Below are positions 62,819 through 64,000 of a stretch of DNA of 64,000 nt, piece by piece. Under the pieces are notes generated by a model. The model made no database searches. It saw only the letters and a program-made list of their open reading frames with translations, and was not told the origin of the DNA. Within the stretch, counting starts at the first letter, position 1; the number at the start of each line of letters is the position of its first letter. This DNA comes from Kaistella solincola (GTDB taxonomy: Bacteria; Bacteroidota; Bacteroidia; Flavobacteriales; Weeksellaceae), in contig NZ_JSYK01000004.1 in NCBI RefSeq assembly GCF_000812875.1, positions 1 to 64,000 of the forward strand, written 5' to 3'. A program made the translations under genes and the position numbers.

Positions 62819-64000
62819 ATGAAATATGTTTCCTCTCTTAAGCTAAAGTTAATTTATGTATTCCGTATTAATGACGAAGCACATTCCGGTTGTTTAAAAA
62901 TAGGTGAAGCAACTTCCGACGATTTTGATATTATAGGTCTTGCTCCTAATAGTAAGGGACTAAATGATGCAGCCCGAAAAAGAATTAATTCCTATACTCA
63001 AACTGCTGGTGTTAAATATGAACTGCTTCACACGGAGCTGGCAGTTTATAGTGAAAAAGGTACTATAAAATCTTTTTCAGATACCGAAGTTCATACCGTT
63101 CTGACGAATTCTGGTATAAAGAAAAAGATATTCGATATTGAAAACAAGGCTAATGAGTGGTACATTACAGACCTATCAACAATTATTCATGCTATTAAAG
63201 CAGTACGAGATGGTAAAGAAGCACTCCATACAAGTCAGATCTCAAAAGACCAGACTCCTATTGTTTTTAGGCCTGAACAGCAGCAAGCTATAGATAAGAC
63301 AAAAAAGCAGCTAAAGAAAGGCAAAGAAATGTTATGGTTTGCCAAAATGCGATTCGGTAAAACTTTAACTGCACTTCAGGTTGTGAAAGATTTTAATTTC
63401 GAAAAATCATTAATCTTAACGCACAGGCCGGTTGTTGATGCAGGCTGGTTTGAAGACTTTGGTAAAATTTTCTACGATAGAGTCGATTTTAATTACGGCT
63501 CAAAAAATAAAGGAAAAAGTTTTGCTGGCCTCGAAAAAGAGTTTAAAAAAGACAAGTCGCATTATATCTATTTTGCTTCAATGCAGGATTTAAGAGGTTC
63601 AAGTTTGGTCGGCGGTGGCTTCGACAAAAATAATGAGCTTTTCGGTACAGATTGGGATTTTATTATTGTGGATGAAGCTCACGAAGGGACGCAGACCGAG
63701 CTTGGCCAAAATGTTCTCACCGAATTGGCAAAAGAAAAAACGAAAGTGCTTCACCTTTCAGGCACCCCTTTTAATCTTTTAGATCATTATAGGGAGGAAG
63801 AGATCTACACCTGGGATTACGTCATGGAGCAGAAAGCCAAGAAAGAATGGGATGAAGTCCACTTCGGTGATCCCAACCCGTATGCATCACTACCTAAATT
63901 GAATATTTTCACCTTCCACCTTGGAAAGCTCCTGAGTAAATATGCTGACGAGGAAGTTGCATTTAACTTCCGGGAATTTTTCAGAGTTGACGAACATAGT
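62819..64000 (+). CDS. DEAD/DEAH helicase with N-terminal GIY-YIG-like domain, partial (runs off the window)
   Basis: ATG 62819, open to the window end (394 codons). The N-terminal KLIYVFRINDEAHSGCLKIG is GIY-YIG-like (residues about 10-100). The helicase part has motif I MLWFAKMRFGKTLTALQVVK (about residue 180), DEAH (IIVDEAHEGTQ, about 283) and motif III LSGTPFNLL (about 312). Together with the preceding gene it forms a restriction or defence pair in the tRNA-Ala element. The C-terminus lies outside the window. Confidence 0.8.
   Translation, partial: MKYVSSLKLKLIYVFRINDEAHSGCLKIGEATSDDFDIIGLAPNSKGLNDAARKRINSYTQTAGVKYELLHTELAVYSEKGTIKSFSDTEVHTVLTNSGIKKKIFDIENKANEWYITDLSTIIHAIKAVRDGKEALHTSQISKDQTPIVFRPEQQQAIDKTKKQLKKGKEMLWFAKMRFGKTLTALQVVKDFNFEKSLILTHRPVVDAGWFEDFGKIFYDRVDFNYGSKNKGKSFAGLEKEFKKDKSHYIYFASMQDLRGSSLVGGGFDKNNELFGTDWDFIIVDEAHEGTQTELGQNVLTELAKEKTKVLHLSGTPFNLLDHYREEEIYTWDYVMEQKAKKEWDEVHFGDPNPYASLPKLNIFTFHLGKLLSKYADEEVAFNFREFFRVDEHS

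Overview
The window looks like chromosome of a flavobacterium of the Weeksellaceae (Chryseobacterium/Kaistella-like). The grounds are a gldD gliding lipoprotein, Bacteroidetes-type promoters (TAnnTTTG at -7, few Shine-Dalgarno sites), a moderately AT-rich composition, and flavobacterial housekeeping genes throughout.

Layout. Positions 1-17250 are core: two M16 peptidase-family proteins, azurin and a Cys-rich copper-binding protein, a MoxR/VWA pair, a pentapeptide-repeat protein, RNase G, an untracked 29-residue basic protein, HU, mutY, gldD, a PfkB kinase and two periplasmic parvulin-type isomerases. Positions 17250-18560 hold a REP-like inverted repeat flanked by a duplicated gene tail, then a frameshifted S1 protease. 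Positions 19019-37720 are the remarkable part: eleven consecutive cassettes bounded by twelve imperfect palindromes built like integron attC sites. Positions 37800-46900 are core or variable genes (ChaA antiporter, small membrane proteins, DEAD-box helicase, nitronate monooxygenase, HopJ). Positions 46978-48722 are one more cassette-like unit, a frameshifted nuclease/DUF2075 ATPase ending in a lone attC-like site. Positions 48811-57181 are core again (pnp, rpsO, ssb, hisS). A tRNA-Ala(GGC) at 57241 is followed by an integrated element with primase-helicase, iteron-like repeats, a TOPRIM protein, a winged-helix protein and the start of a restriction-like methylase/helicase pair that runs off the end.

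The cassette array. Every site starts with a box ending AAC, ends with a box beginning GTT, and has two paired arms separated by short unpaired spacers. The left box of each site is complementary not to the right box beside it but to the right box of the preceding site, that is, to the 5' end of the same cassette. This holds perfectly for 8 of 11 cassettes and at 8 of 9 bases for the other 3. It is what is expected if each unit was once a circle joined at one site, as in integrons. All readable genes in the array lie on the + strand. No integron integrase is in the window. Contents are a 9.5-kb cassette with a four-gene defence-like operon (XRE regulator, PLD-nuclease/SNF2 helicase, Eco57I-like methylase, AAA ATPase), an AbiGi-like protein, a possible PD-(D/E)XK nuclease, an AraC/ABM pair, lipoproteins, small membrane proteins, a gene with a nonsense codon and a 520-bp cassette with no gene. 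The defence operon is also bracketed by two copies of a second palindrome family.
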